Source of the DNA: Corallochytrium limacisporum
Taxonomy: Eukaryota; Opisthokonta
Assembly: GCA_002811645.1 (NCBI GenBank)
Contig: PDIP01000020.1
Span: 112,305-176,304 of the forward strand
Direction of reading: 5' to 3'
DNA: 64,000 bases
The position numbers and the translations under genes were made by a program. Under the pieces are notes generated by a model, which worked only from the letters and a program-made list of their open reading frames with translations, had not been told where the DNA came from and did no database searches. Positions 20,541 through 30,626 of this stretch are shown here, in pieces (the stretch's first letter is position 1; each line of letters starts with the position of its first letter).

Positions 20541-21536
20541 TCATATTTCTTCACACTCGACAGTGCTGAGATCCGGGGCTTCGATGAGGTCATTGTTGCC
20601 AATAAGACGGAGCTCCCGGGCCATGCAGTTCTTTCGTTGCTCTCTGCATTCAGGATCTCCTGTCATGGTCACATAGCGTTCATGTGTGGCCTTCAGAACC
20701 CCCGCCATAATTGCAGCGACATGCTTCAAGGCAAGAGGAGTGTCGCTGGGGTATTTGGTCGTCTGAGCCAGCAACATAGCCGCGAAGAGATCACCTGTGC
20801 CGGTGAAGCTACCCGGCAAAGCAGTGATCTGGAGCCGCCACATCTTCTTTGTGCCATCCTCCAACTTCTCGCTGGCATAAATTGAGACCTTACCATTGCT
20901 GCTAGGATCATCTTCGAGCTGTGAGCTGGTGATCACGACCAACGAAGGGCCCTTGTCATGAATGAAGTCGATGGCCTTCGTCAGATCAGCCAAAGTTCTA
21001 ACAGTGATTCCACTAATGTGTTCCAATTCAAATTGATTTGGGGTTACCTCGTCGGCGACAGGTAGAACCTCGTCCCTATAGATTTCCACAAGGTCAGGAG
21101 GAGTGTAAAATTCTCCATCATCACCCATAACAGGGTCGCAAACGTAGCGGAACGGCTGGTTAAGTTTCGCTCTGACTTCGCGGATCGCGTTTACAAGGGA
21201 TACGATCTGTCGAAGGAATGATGCATTTCCAACATATCCAGTCAGTAGATGCGCGATTCCATTTTGAAGCCCATTATCACACATTCCTTCATATAGTGCA
21301 TCAAGTTGCTCACCACTAAGTCGCTCACCCTTGATACCTTTTATATATCCGGTATGATTCGAGAACTGGACGGAGTTAATGACGTCAACTTCGAATCCTA
21401 GTAGCTGCAGAGGAAAAGTGGCAGACCTGTTGCCAACATATCCAGACACCACATGGGATTGAATGGACAAGACTCTGGAGTCTCTGTTATCGTTCTGTAG
21501 AATGGCAGAACTGCGCCTTCGCTCCAAAGCACCCAT
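20541..21536 (-). CDS. PDXK: Pyridoxal kinase
   Basis: Phosphorylates pyridoxal, pyridoxine and pyridoxamine with ATP in the vitamin B6 salvage pathway; cytosolic, ribokinase superfamily. The 331-residue product is near the family's 310-330. Landmarks are SIQSHVVSGYVGN (substrate-binding Ser and Gly loop, about 25-36), FSNHTGY (58-64), LLTGYVGN (98-104), CDPVMGDDG (133-141), TPNQFELEHISG (165-176) and the anion-hole/catalytic motif GTGD (246-249, Asp249 the general base). The N terminus has about 20 extra residues before the first strand, including RRRSS. It is divergent from KTI12 across 724 bp. No damage is seen. Confidence 0.95.
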   Translation of the reverse strand: MGALERRRSSAILQNDNRDSRVLSIQSHVVSGYVGNRSATFPLQLLGFEVDVINSVQFSNHTGYIKGIKGERLSGEQLDALYEGMCDNGLQNGIAHLLTGYVGNASFLRQIVSLVNAIREVRAKLNQPFRYVCDPVMGDDGEFYTPPDLVEIYRDEVLPVADEVTPNQFELEHISGITVRTLADLTKAIDFIHDKGPSLVVITSSQLEDDPSSNGKVSIYASEKLEDGTKKMWRLQITALPGSFTGTGDLFAAMLLAQTTKYPSDTPLALKHVAAIMAGVLKATHERYVTMTGDPECREQRKNCMARELRLIGNNDLIEAPDLSTVECEEI

Positions 21537-22260
21537 CGTGTATTCCTTTCTAGGGTTTCGCTATTCAATCTTTTCAAGAAACTGACACTCTATCGTATGT
21601 TCCAAAGATCAGCTGGTTTACGTACCTGCTTTGTGCCTCGCTGTTGCGTTTGATTTCATTCCTACAGCCGCCACCAACAGTATGCACCTCCTTTGGTCCC
21701 CACCTTCCGGCTCTGCACTCAACACACCACAGTACACAATTGCTGACTTGTTCGATTTGTAGCGCTCGAGACAGATGTCTCCGAGCCCCCTTCCCAAGGG
21801 GGAAGGGGGTATGTGCCGGGCCCAGCGGAGCCGGGCCTTACTCAGGAAAAGCGACCCCTTTGGACCCCTTCGAGTGAACGGTTCTTTCGACTGTTTCGTG
21901 ACGGTCTCTGCTCCCTCCCCATTCCTGGTGGCCTGAGACCTGGAAGGTGGGTTACGATGTACGAAGGTCGATTTTCGCCTATCACCCTCAGTACCCCCTA
22001 CCCGCTCATTTGTGCCACGCGATCTGGACGCGGGACTTGCTTGCTGCGCTCCGCGCAGAGCTTCGGCAAGGCGGACATATAGACCATAGGCGACCTTCGG
22101 AGGAAGGAGACGCGCCATGTCATTATGAGCTGGTATAAACTTACCATGATATTAGCATCGTATGTTGCTGTCACGCTTTCTCACGTTGCAACTCTTCTCT
22201 GCGCTGTAGGTTCGCCACGTTTGCGCAACAAGATTTCCACAGGTGCGCAGACGGAGCAAC
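21537..22260. promoter_or_regulatory. Divergent spacer PDXK / KTI12 with G/C palindrome
   Basis: 724 bp between divergent starts. It contains a near-palindromic C/G block at about 21787-21809 (CCCCCTTCCC-AA-GGGGGAAGGGGG type), followed by a second G/C hairpin-like stretch GCCGGGCCCAGCGGAGCCGGGC. Similar blocks recur in other spacers of this window. No gene is supported. Confidence 0.45.
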
Positions 22261-23118
22261 ATGCCCATCCTTCTGGTTTGCGGAAGACCCGGGTCCGGGA
22301 AGAGTACGGTAGTAGAGAAAGTTCAACAGAAGATAAAAGAATCTGGGAAGAAGGTAACAGTCGTTTCGGAATCATATCCAGCAGGAGAAACCAAGAATAC
22401 AATCTACACAGACTCACAGAAAGAGAAGCCAGTTAGGGCATTGCTTAAAGCGGAAGTCGAAAGGCAGGTCAGTACAAAACAGACAGTCATCATAGATAGT
22501 TTGAACTATATTAAGGGATATCGATATGAGCTCTGGTGTATCGCAAGGGCAGCACGGACGACGTATGCCGTGATCCACTGTATGTGCCCACCGGAACAGG
22601 TTTTGTCGTGGAATGAAAAACGCCGGGAGGCAGACCAGTGGGAGCTTTCAGTCCTCGAAGGATTGCAACAGCGCTTTGAAGAACCGATATCTGGACAGAG
22701 ATGGGATAGTCCTTTGATTGGCATTGTGACCGACACTGAGGAGGTTCTATTAGATCAGATTGAGGCGGCTCTCTTCTCATCACAGCCACACAAACCCAAC
22801 AGTGCCACGCAACGTGCAGTGAGAGCTCCAGAGAACTTTGTTCATGATGCAGAGAAGATCACTCAAGATATCACAGCTGAGATTACAAGCGCACAAAGTG
22901 GTGGAATGTTCGTCAGCCGAATAGTTGTACCCCATTGTGACATTCCTGTGGAGCTGTCCCGTCCGCTGACGCCTGCAGACCTGCGCCGGCTGCGTCGCCA
23001 GTTCCTTAACTTCACAAAAACTTCCGCAACCATCCATGCCCGTGGAAACGATAGCATCAACCTCAGCATTGGCCATAATTTTGTCGAATTCCTGAACCGG
23101 TCCCTGGCGGACACATAG
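22261..23118 (+). CDS. KTI12: KTI12, Elongator-associated P-loop ATPase
   Basis: Elongator-associated factor needed for wobble-uridine modification of tRNA; related to the tRNA kinase PSTK. From the first in-frame ATG (22261, A at -3) the product is 285 residues and begins MPILLVCGRPGSGKST, so the Walker A P-loop (8-15) sits right at the N terminus as in the family. Upstream in-frame codons start from a GTG and are not needed. Further landmarks are VIIDSLNYIKGYRYELWCIAR (Walker B region, with the SLNYIKGYRYEL signature), a W-N-E-K-R loop, RFEEP, WDSPL and the C-terminal tRNA-binding half with RRLRRQFLNF. Together with TSEN34 it is one of two tRNA-maturation genes here. Confidence 0.95.
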   Translation: MPILLVCGRPGSGKSTVVEKVQQKIKESGKKVTVVSESYPAGETKNTIYTDSQKEKPVRALLKAEVERQVSTKQTVIIDSLNYIKGYRYELWCIARAARTTYAVIHCMCPPEQVLSWNEKRREADQWELSVLEGLQQRFEEPISGQRWDSPLIGIVTDTEEVLLDQIEAALFSSQPHKPNSATQRAVRAPENFVHDAEKITQDITAEITSAQSGGMFVSRIVVPHCDIPVELSRPLTPADLRRLRRQFLNFTKTSATIHARGNDSINLSIGHNFVEFLNRSLADT

Positions 23119-23776
23119 ATGTAGCATGGTTAAGGAACATACAGATGTAGTGCAAGCAGTTTTCCAACCAGGCCCATGTCGTCCACGAATTGCCGTAAGC
23201 GCCGGATCGTCTCAAAATACGGCTTAGCTCCAGTCCGGACTGGAGCTCCTCTTTCGGCTCAATGAAGGGATGTCCCACTTTGGGCTGGCGCGAGTTATAC
23301 CGGGAGTCGAATTTTTGTAGCCAAAAGTCTCACTGTTGACACATGCGGAAGCCGACCGGACGCGCGCAATTCCCGAAGAAAATCATATAAAAGTGACTCC
23401 TCGAGAGAACGATGGAGAGCATCTGTCTCTTCCTTGTCACCAGAGCGGCTGCGCATTGGGTCTTTGTGCACCGGAGACCCGTCTTTGGGGACCAGCGGGC
23501 GTTGCTCAGGTTTTGTGTGCTGGGTTTGGGTGGGTCTCAGCCCCTCATCTAGACGCGGTGTGTAGCACAGTCTCCCAAACCAGTGTGTTTCCGCGATCGC
23601 ATGGCCACTTATTATGTGGCATAGGTCAGGTGGGAGATGCAATCGCGGAGAGGGGAAAAGCTGACAGAGCCCATTCGGGAGTGTACTTAAGCATCGGTGG
23701 ATCGAGTGTTGGGGATTTCGGACATAGGGAAACACCACAAAGAATTGCTATACGACAGCGACGTCTGGTATCCAAA
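23119..23776. other. Spacer downstream of KTI12 with a perfect 22-bp palindrome
   Basis: 658 bp between KTI12 and the first ATG of the following orphan frame. It contains a perfect 22-bp palindrome (23226-23247). The orphan frame is open without a stop from at least 23336, but has no ATG until 23777, so part of this stretch could be coding if an upstream exon exists. Confidence 0.5.
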
Positions 23777-24769
23777 ATGAACAAGATCAGAAGAGCGGCG
23801 CCCTGGCGATCCCATAGTACGGCCAGTATGAATCCAAAGCTTCGGCGGCGGACGAGATCACCACAGCGCGTCCAGCACGTTGGCAATCCTGAACCCGCAC
23901 TATGTACAGTAAGCAGATCACAAGAAGAGGTCCCTGCCGATCCTGATAAATGGACTCCATACGCGCCAAAAACTATTCCCGGAGTGATCTTGACTCCCTG
24001 GTCAGACAGCATGTCAGTGAGAAGCTCTCGGGATTCTTTCCTTCTCCTAGACATTCTCGGTGTGACCCCCACAAAGAACCGCCACAGTGGGGTAAGTGTA
24101 AACAAATCTTACTGTTCCGCGCGGCAAGCCTTCAAAGGATCCAATGCTCTTTTAGACCAACCCAGTTTCTGCGTGCCGCAAGTAACATCCCCGAAGAACC
24201 CGCTTCCATCAGTAGCTCAAGGGACACCGTGTCCTTCCTGTTCCTTAGCGGTGCACTTCCAGGATAGAAAGATACACAGATGTCCTACTCCAGAACGTGA
24301 CTACTCAGGGCTATCATCACAGGGACCAGATCGATCATTGAATCAGATATTCCACGAACACTTGCCTGTGTACAGTAGCCCAATAGGATTGGTGTCCCCG
24401 TTTGTAATCAATCTTACCCCACCTAGGCCATCCACTGAAGACGAGAGTGACCGCTGCTGTACCACCGCAATCCCTGACTATATACTAGAGCAAGGTACCC
24501 CGAGAAAATGTGTAAATCCGCGACATCTGACTGGCGACGTCCTGAGCATATCTACGAGAGGACTGATATGTCCTAACGGTACAGATGCTACTAATGCCTT
24601 CGCTCTGTTTTCAAAGTCTGTGCACACTGCGTTCCCTGACGGCAGCTTCCACAGGAAACGACTTGAGGATCTTTGGTGGGCGCTTAGCTATGAACAACAA
24701 GTTCCGTTCATCGCAACCACTCGTAAGATTCGTAGACTTCAAAGATCGAAGGAATTTGGATACTTTTAA
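23777..24769 (+). CDS. Orphan protein, function unknown
   Basis: I do not recognise this 330-residue product. The frame is open without a stop from at least 23336, but the first ATG is at 23777 (AAAATGA), which I take as the start. The N-terminal half is basic and Ser/Pro-rich, with SP and TP sites such as RRRTRSPQR and LGVTPTK that would suit cyclin-dependent or other proline-directed kinases. A loose Cys-rich patch (PCPSCS) occurs mid-protein. The C terminus is more folded-looking, with LEDLWWALSYEQQVPF followed by a basic end. Its stop is only 13 bp from that of NUP85 on the other strand. Length and position argue that it is real; no homology is seen. Confidence 0.5.
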   Translation: MNKIRRAAPWRSHSTASMNPKLRRRTRSPQRVQHVGNPEPALCTVSRSQEEVPADPDKWTPYAPKTIPGVILTPWSDSMSVRSSRDSFLLLDILGVTPTKNRHSGVSVNKSYCSARQAFKGSNALLDQPSFCVPQVTSPKNPLPSVAQGTPCPSCSLAVHFQDRKIHRCPTPERDYSGLSSQGPDRSLNQIFHEHLPVYSSPIGLVSPFVINLTPPRPSTEDESDRCCTTAIPDYILEQGTPRKCVNPRHLTGDVLSISTRGLICPNGTDATNAFALFSKSVHTAFPDGSFHRKRLEDLWWALSYEQQVPFIATTRKIRRLQRSKEFGYF

Positions 24770-24782
24770 TTCAATGTTGACC

Positions 24783-26747
24783 TCATCCTGCGCTGATTAT
24801 CGGTCGGCCAGGTGAGGCCAGGACCTGAGCAAGTCTACTGAGTAGGTTGAGAGTCAATTCACGGTCCAAAGTTCGCTTCTCACTTCCGCAAGCTTTCTGT
24901 TCCTCCAGGGATACCTGTACCTCTTGCATGAGTCGCATGATGATATCGTGGCTGATGAGTTGATTGGGAAAAGATTTGGAGCTCTCAACACACAGATGTG
25001 CAACCAAAGGCCAGGCATGTGCCGGACAACGCTCCATGATGTAAGCAAGAGACGCATTGATGTCTTGGCAGATACCAACATCGACCAATTCAAATTCATA
25101 AAGGAACTCGGCTGCGATGCATCCACCAAGGTCCAGACGGTCAATATCTTGGAAAGCGGCACTGCTCTGCACAGGAAGACCCGCATTCAGTTGATCAATA
25201 CGGAGGGAAACGACATAGTCCACGATGCTAGCCGCCAGTTGGTAACTACGACCTCTGACGCACCACACAATGGCTTCATGGTGCTTGCCCCGTTTTCGCA
25301 AAAGTTTAATTGCCCATTCACGGCATTTGCTATCAGATACTTCAGCAAATTCAAACTCACGGCAACGGCGCATGATGTAAAGTAATTCCCTTTCGCTATG
25401 CACTTCAATTCCCTCTAAAGCTGTCTCAATGTGTCTCGGTGCTGCACATGCGCTTGCATACTCAATACCAATATCTACGAGGGCCTCACTCTGGATCAAG
25501 ATCTCTGCGTATTCCATGATTAACGAGTCTCTGACAGACACATCCTCGCCGTCCGCAGAAATTTCGTTAAGGTATCCGCAACGTGCGAGATAGTCACCTA
25601 AGTGACATGCAAACCAGCTTCCACACTCCAGCAGCAGACCGAGTTTGCTGATTAGCTGAATATCATCGTAGCGCATTATATCCAGGACGAGCCCTTCAAT
25701 ACTGACGGCATCCCGCCGATTACTGTCCGGATCCATGTCCAGACCCATGTCCCGTGCCAAATCTTCCATCACATCTGCAACATTTCGCAAAGATGTATGT
25801 GGACATTCGTAGTAAATGTGTGAGAGCACGGTCATAAAGAACCGGTCATGGCGGTTGTTCTTGTCTCCAACAAGCTCTTGCAACAAAGAGTTGGTCTGTT
25901 CCCTATCTGCACTGAGCACGCCGAGCAGTGAAACAAGTACCTGTGGGTACCCTTTCTGAACAGCACTGCGATACTCCGCCTTTGCCTGGATAGTCCACTC
26001 CTTGAAAGACAGCTCAACAGTTGTGGGATCCATTGCTGCGCCCCCAATAAAGGCCATACGGTATCCACCATACTCAATGGTTGTACTGATGCCAGGGTAG
26101 GCCCGTAACAGTTCCAACACACTATCGTATGCATACCGTTGACCTGAGTCCCGTCCTGCCATGAAACTCACAACATCCATAACCCACAGAAGATCAGATC
26201 TCAATGCCGCAAGCAGCATGCTGTTCCGGGCAAATTCGGCATCGTCCGGGTTCTCTCCCAGATACTGTTCGCCTCGCATGCGCTCTCCAATTCCATATAC
26301 CTCAGCTCCCCAGGCCGCCAAGGCCGGGCCACTCGCAGCAGAAGGGGGAAAGGCTTCAAAGAAAGTTGTGACGAGCCCAAACAAAGATGCCATAAGTAGA
26401 TAAAGCTCTTTGTCACCTCCAGTTTCGGGGCCTGATCTTCTCATCAGGTCAAGTAAAAGGTCGCTGTAGCGATTGCCCAGTCCTTCCGACTCCATAACAT
26501 CTGAACGTCTTTTCTGAAACTGGATGAACACGTTGAGACTTTGCCTGGCGAGAAGCGCATGTCGTGTACAGAAAGCCCCAGGTCCTTGACCATTTGAATG
26601 TGACCTTATTGTGGGTGGCAGGTCATCTCCCCGTCCCCGAGGCATCAGCAAGCGTGCGTCAACATATGGCCCCAAAATCTCTGCTGCTGGAAATGGTTGG
26701 ATCTCCCCCGTCGCTGGACTAGCAGTAACGAATGTGTCTGTATCCAT
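24783..26747 (-). CDS. NUP85: Nucleoporin Nup85/Nup75 (Y-complex)
   Basis: Alpha-solenoid subunit of the Nup107-160 (Y) complex of the nuclear pore scaffold. The first in-frame ATG (26747; MDTDTFVTASPATGE) gives 654 residues, the family's usual length; the frame is open a little further from a non-ATG codon. No catalytic motif is expected. The family fold is suggested by helical repeats across the middle and C terminus, and by the region with the pattern HLGDYLARCGYL, then MEYAEILIQSEALVDIGIEY, then WAIKLLRKRGKHHEAIVWCVR, matching the Nup85 crown and tail modules in order. It diverges from the bL17m gene. The call is by pattern order, not by search. Confidence 0.78.
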   Translation of the reverse strand: MDTDTFVTASPATGEIQPFPAAEILGPYVDARLLMPRGRGDDLPPTIRSHSNGQGPGAFCTRHALLARQSLNVFIQFQKRRSDVMESEGLGNRYSDLLLDLMRRSGPETGGDKELYLLMASLFGLVTTFFEAFPPSAASGPALAAWGAEVYGIGERMRGEQYLGENPDDAEFARNSMLLAALRSDLLWVMDVVSFMAGRDSGQRYAYDSVLELLRAYPGISTTIEYGGYRMAFIGGAAMDPTTVELSFKEWTIQAKAEYRSAVQKGYPQVLVSLLGVLSADREQTNSLLQELVGDKNNRHDRFFMTVLSHIYYECPHTSLRNVADVMEDLARDMGLDMDPDSNRRDAVSIEGLVLDIMRYDDIQLISKLGLLLECGSWFACHLGDYLARCGYLNEISADGEDVSVRDSLIMEYAEILIQSEALVDIGIEYASACAAPRHIETALEGIEVHSERELLYIMRRCREFEFAEVSDSKCREWAIKLLRKRGKHHEAIVWCVRGRSYQLAASIVDYVVSLRIDQLNAGLPVQSSAAFQDIDRLDLGGCIAAEFLYEFELVDVGICQDINASLAYIMERCPAHAWPLVAHLCVESSKSFPNQLISHDIIMRLMQEVQVSLEEQKACGSEKRTLDRELTLNLLSRLAQVLASPGRPIISAG

Positions 26748-27543
26748 TGTTTTGCTTGAAAATCTACACCAAATCAACGCATACCAGGTCACTGGTCATC
26801 ATTTGAAAATTGCTCATCGGACTACTAAATCTGCTCATCGTGCCATTATCTTGCTCCATGTAGCCGTCAATTGATACATCTATATACCTCTACCTTGCCA
26901 ACCGAGCACCCACACACACGGTACGCCCAGAGGCAAACGCTCGCGCTCTATGCCGTTGGGACTCCCACTCCAGTGTGTAAGCCGGTCCTCTGTGCCCTCC
27001 CTCTTTCGCGCCCCATCCCCAAATTTACGTGTGGACACCGCTCCTATGCCCCTTTACTCACCCTAGGTGGTGGTTTTGGGTGGCACAGGAACAGTGGGAA
27101 GTGAAGGCTGCGGTGTTGTTTGGTACATTCAATATCGATCCATAGAGTGGTTCTGTTGGACGTGACTCCCACAGGAAAGGGCAAAAGAGGGTTTGAACCT
27201 GGAGCAGCAAAGGTGGTCGGGGGGCCACGTGAAGCAAGAAGTGAAGGTTGAGCTGCAGGTCATATACACCAGAGCAAGGGGTTAGCACGAGCCCCCTGCG
27301 GCAGACAAACGGTCAAGAGTCCGTGAAAGGCGAAACGTTCAAACTATTGGTTTTAGACTGTGAACCACCGTGACACCGTTGAGATTCTTGAAAGGTGTTT
27401 GTAAGCTAGTAAAGTCGCCTTGCATTACATCTTCCACTTGGAGTATTGGAACACAAGTAAATGATGCGTTATAACGACTGAAATGTGCAATGATTGGGTC
27501 CATGTTGTTAACCATTGGTAGATAGTTTTAACGGAATCCCAGC
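26748..27543. promoter_or_regulatory. Divergent spacer NUP85 / MRPL17
   Basis: 796 bp between divergent starts. No gene is supported. A GGTTCAAACCC-like stretch on the minus strand near 27190 resembles a tRNA T-loop, but its stem does not pair over five bases. Confidence 0.4.
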
Positions 27544-28293
27544 ATGACAAATCCAAGGGCATGGAGTAAGTATATTTACCGCAATCTGCACAAACGGATG
27601 CGCAAATTTGGAAACAATAAGAAGGACAAACGCATTGTGATCAGACAGCACCTGAGTCATTTAATTCTTCATGAACGCTTGGTAACGACGTGGACCAATG
27701 TAAAGAGAATTGAACCGTATGCAGAAAAACTGTTGTACAATGCAGAGCGGGTAGTTAACCTGAAGGAGACTAGTGCTCACAAGGTTGTGACTGCTTACCT
27801 GATGAAGGAGTACTGGACTATTCCCAAGCTGTACAAATACTTGATTCCTAGGTACCAAGACCTCCCCCGTAGTGACATTCCAACGGAGAAACAGAACGAT
27901 ACTCATTGGAAGTACGCACCCAGAACCCGGTACACACAGACTTTTCGCTTACCAGAGCGTAAGTCAGACCGTGCACGGATGGGAGTTATTGAGTTGGTCG
28001 GTCATCCTTTCCCGCCGATTACATACGGTAGAGAAGAGCAGGAGAGGCTGTTCAAGGAGTTCATAGAGAACAAGCCCAGGTTCCGTTTCCCCGACAAAGG
28101 TGATCGTCTGAGGCGGCTGATGCACTACGAGCCGTATAATAACGAGGAGGAAAGGCTTTACAGACTTCTTCCTGGTCGTGATGCAGAGCCGATGCGGCTG
28201 GACGGTGCAGCAGCAGGCACAGTTGTTGATCGGAGTGAGGGTGAGGTGCGTCAGGCACCATCGACATCAAATCAAGCAGATCACACGTCGTGA
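27544..28293 (+). CDS. MRPL17: Mitochondrial ribosomal protein bL17m
   Basis: Large-subunit mitoribosomal protein near the exit tunnel. The 249-residue product contains the bL17 core: a basic N terminus rich in Lys and Arg (HKRMRKFGNNKK), then LSHLILHERLVTTWTNVKRIEPYAEKL, the family's most conserved block, followed by ERVVNL, and a later RAGMG-equivalent segment, RARMGVIELVG. A eukaryote-style C-terminal extension of about 100 residues follows, acidic at the end. No classical cleavable presequence is obvious, but the first 25 residues are basic. It converges on the OS-9 gene with 102 bp between stop codons. Confidence 0.92.
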   Translation: MTNPRAWSKYIYRNLHKRMRKFGNNKKDKRIVIRQHLSHLILHERLVTTWTNVKRIEPYAEKLLYNAERVVNLKETSAHKVVTAYLMKEYWTIPKLYKYLIPRYQDLPRSDIPTEKQNDTHWKYAPRTRYTQTFRLPERKSDRARMGVIELVGHPFPPITYGREEQERLFKEFIENKPRFRFPDKGDRLRRLMHYEPYNNEEERLYRLLPGRDAEPMRLDGAAAGTVVDRSEGEVRQAPSTSNQADHTS

Positions 28294-28395
28294 GCCTGCA
28301 CACCAATCAACCAAAAATTGTGTAGTTTACATAAATGACATGTATGTTTAGAGAAAATTTCGATTTTCTGAGACAGCCAGTGTTTGGAAAGGAAA

Positions 28396-30237
28396 TTACA
28401 ATTCATCTTTCTTCGTCTTCGGCCCCCTTTTCTTTGAAATGGCCTTGATGACCTTGTGCAGAGTTTCGGTGTCTGCCTTGGATTTTGGAGCCTCCTTCTT
28501 GACTGAAGGTTCTTTGATCTGAGCCTCCTGTCTTATTCCCTTTCCTTTTGTATGCTCCATGGTTTCGGGGCCCTGTGCACGAATAGTATGCACTTTGCCT
28601 TCCTTATCCTTCTCTTGTGAAGTGGGTCTGCTCGGCTGCTCATTCTTACGGCCATCGGTGTCCCCAGCCTGTTGCTCCTCATTCGTTGATTTTTTGTCCT
28701 CATCTCTTTCCACATTACCAACGTCTTCTAGCAACACATCTATGTCGACATCATTCTCGGAGCCCATGCCATCGAAAATTTTGCGTACTTCGTCAGAACT
28801 CAAAGTCTGGTACGTGATTTTTAATGGCGAATCTCCACCTTCCATCTCTTCAATTTCCGCGAGTAGCTCCTGATTCTTGTCAAGGAGACCTTTAAATACA
28901 CTAGCAATGAATTCCTCAAATTGCTCTGTGGTCATGTCATCTATCTCCGAAAGCTCAAGCATGCGGGCGAGATTTAGATCATCCACATCTGCAGAAGAGC
29001 TCAGTGTATGTTGATCCGCTGAATGTGACTTTCCAATCTGTCTCTCACCATCATCCGATTTTTTTGCGACAAAACCCTTCGGGTTTTTGATTGGGGCAGT
29101 GGGCACATCCAGCTTTTCTTGTAGATCGTGTGCCACCACATGCGGTCCGGTAGTGGACGGGTGAAGCTCTGACAAGACCTGACTCAACTCGCCTGCGATG
29201 TGCTGAACCTCCGCCCAGGTTCGGCCTCTAAAGCGATTACCGAAATGTATGGACCTTACCGATTTGCCAAAACGCCTAGATGAAAATTTAACCTCAAACC
29301 TAACCATGTCATGGTCATCTAGCGGCAATTCCTCCGAATAAGCTTTGGTCGATGAGTGTTCGGTATAGGCAGTCACTTTCATTTGGACATCCAATGGCTC
29401 CGGTTCGTGACCTCCCGGGCTCTTCACGTCCATCGTTTCGTCCTCTATTGAGGCAAGATGATGCCAGATCACTGGATTGATTGTATCCTCAGGTTCACAA
29501 TAAACATCATGGGATAGCTGCGGCTTGGTATTGAAATGTGGCAGTCCACATATCCTTGGAGTGGTGATGATCACGATATAAGAGCATATCGCAGGCTCCA
29601 AAACTCTCTGGATGGCCTCTTCATCTTCCTTGCACACATATCTTATTTCTGCCCTCCGTGGTCTTTCTGTGGGGGCGCAAATTGTTCCGTACTCCCAGCT
29701 TTGGTAGAAGAAGGGTGCGTGGTCTCCACCTACCTTTGTGATATTTTGCCTGACCTTACCAGTTTTGGGCACGGTTGGGACCCGACCCAGGAGATAGGAC
29801 TCGCGCTGTCCAGTTTTTTCATGAATTTTGCCGGATTGTTCGATGTCTTTGTTGAAGCAGAACTTGTAGTTCCAAAACCCCTGGTGCAGTGAAAGGCATT
29901 CACCCTTCATTTCCCTCAGACGATCTTCAACAAACTCGATTGCATTTGTCAATTCCTCGGTGGTCATGTCCAAAGGTTCTGCTTCTTGGGCGTAGTCCAG
30001 AGGTATACTGCAAGTGTACCTTTCACCATCGTGAGCAATAAACGATTTGGTTCTCCTGTCCGGGCTGCTTCTATGATCCTCCGGACTGTCCACCTCAGCG
30101 GCATCCCACGGACGCGGAAGACCAAGATTCAAATTAGACGCTTGCCACTCGTCTGCACGCAAAAAACCAATTAATTTTGCAGAAACTAATGCCATACTTG
30201 CTGCCCAAATGGCAACCACTATTACGTAGTCACGCAT
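28396..30237 (-). CDS. OS9: OS-9/Yos9-like ER lectin
   Basis: ER-luminal lectin that reads trimmed N-glycans on misfolded glycoproteins and hands them to the Hrd1 ERAD ligase. The 613-residue product has a signal peptide (about 1-20), an MRH domain (about 114-230) with six cysteines (114, 127, 187, 202, 218, 230), and likely mannose-contact residues Gln134, Arg194/195, Glu214 and Tyr220. The usual double Trp at the start of the sugar site is FW (121-122) rather than WW. A long acidic, disordered C-terminal half ends in KKDEL, a textbook ER retrieval signal. This ending, with the MRH domain, favours OS-9/Yos9 over other MRH proteins. Confidence 0.92.
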   Translation of the reverse strand: MRDYVIVVAIWAASMALVSAKLIGFLRADEWQASNLNLGLPRPWDAAEVDSPEDHRSSPDRRTKSFIAHDGERYTCSIPLDYAQEAEPLDMTTEELTNAIEFVEDRLREMKGECLSLHQGFWNYKFCFNKDIEQSGKIHEKTGQRESYLLGRVPTVPKTGKVRQNITKVGGDHAPFFYQSWEYGTICAPTERPRRAEIRYVCKEDEEAIQRVLEPAICSYIVIITTPRICGLPHFNTKPQLSHDVYCEPEDTINPVIWHHLASIEDETMDVKSPGGHEPEPLDVQMKVTAYTEHSSTKAYSEELPLDDHDMVRFEVKFSSRRFGKSVRSIHFGNRFRGRTWAEVQHIAGELSQVLSELHPSTTGPHVVAHDLQEKLDVPTAPIKNPKGFVAKKSDDGERQIGKSHSADQHTLSSSADVDDLNLARMLELSEIDDMTTEQFEEFIASVFKGLLDKNQELLAEIEEMEGGDSPLKITYQTLSSDEVRKIFDGMGSENDVDIDVLLEDVGNVERDEDKKSTNEEQQAGDTDGRKNEQPSRPTSQEKDKEGKVHTIRAQGPETMEHTKGKGIRQEAQIKEPSVKKEAPKSKADTETLHKVIKAISKKRGPKTKKDEL

Positions 30238-30626
30238 GACTGACTCCCACTGTGGTCCTAGTCAAATTTCAGTTCATGACGGGTTGTGCTTTGGCTGTCG
30301 GACTATGATATGCTGTTGTGCTTGTGTTCGGTCTTACCCAGATGTGACGAATCGTCAAATAAACATGTTCACTCCGCCAACTAAACAAAACATCTGTCAT
30401 TCATGTAGCTCCACTCGTCAGCTTCACAAGTCCTATTCTTGTTTGGGAGCTGGTGCCTCGTCACAACTGGTAGCGACCGTTGGGGAAACTGTGAGGGGAC
30501 GGTCTGCAGAGGGTCGGAAGGGGGGGGAAGCATTCTCTGCAATAGATTAACAAGCCCTCTACATGGCAGTTTATTTTTCCATATTTCGAAACAAAGGGGA
30601 GATAGCCTGAAATTCACCGAGAGCGA

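Noticed and set aside
22125-22436. 103-codon frame overlapping the start of KTI12
   Set aside because: Out of frame with the conserved P-loop gene and without motifs.
27181-27215. Minus-strand T-loop-like GGTTCAAACCC
   Set aside because: Stem pairs only about three of five bases, and no D-arm is found.
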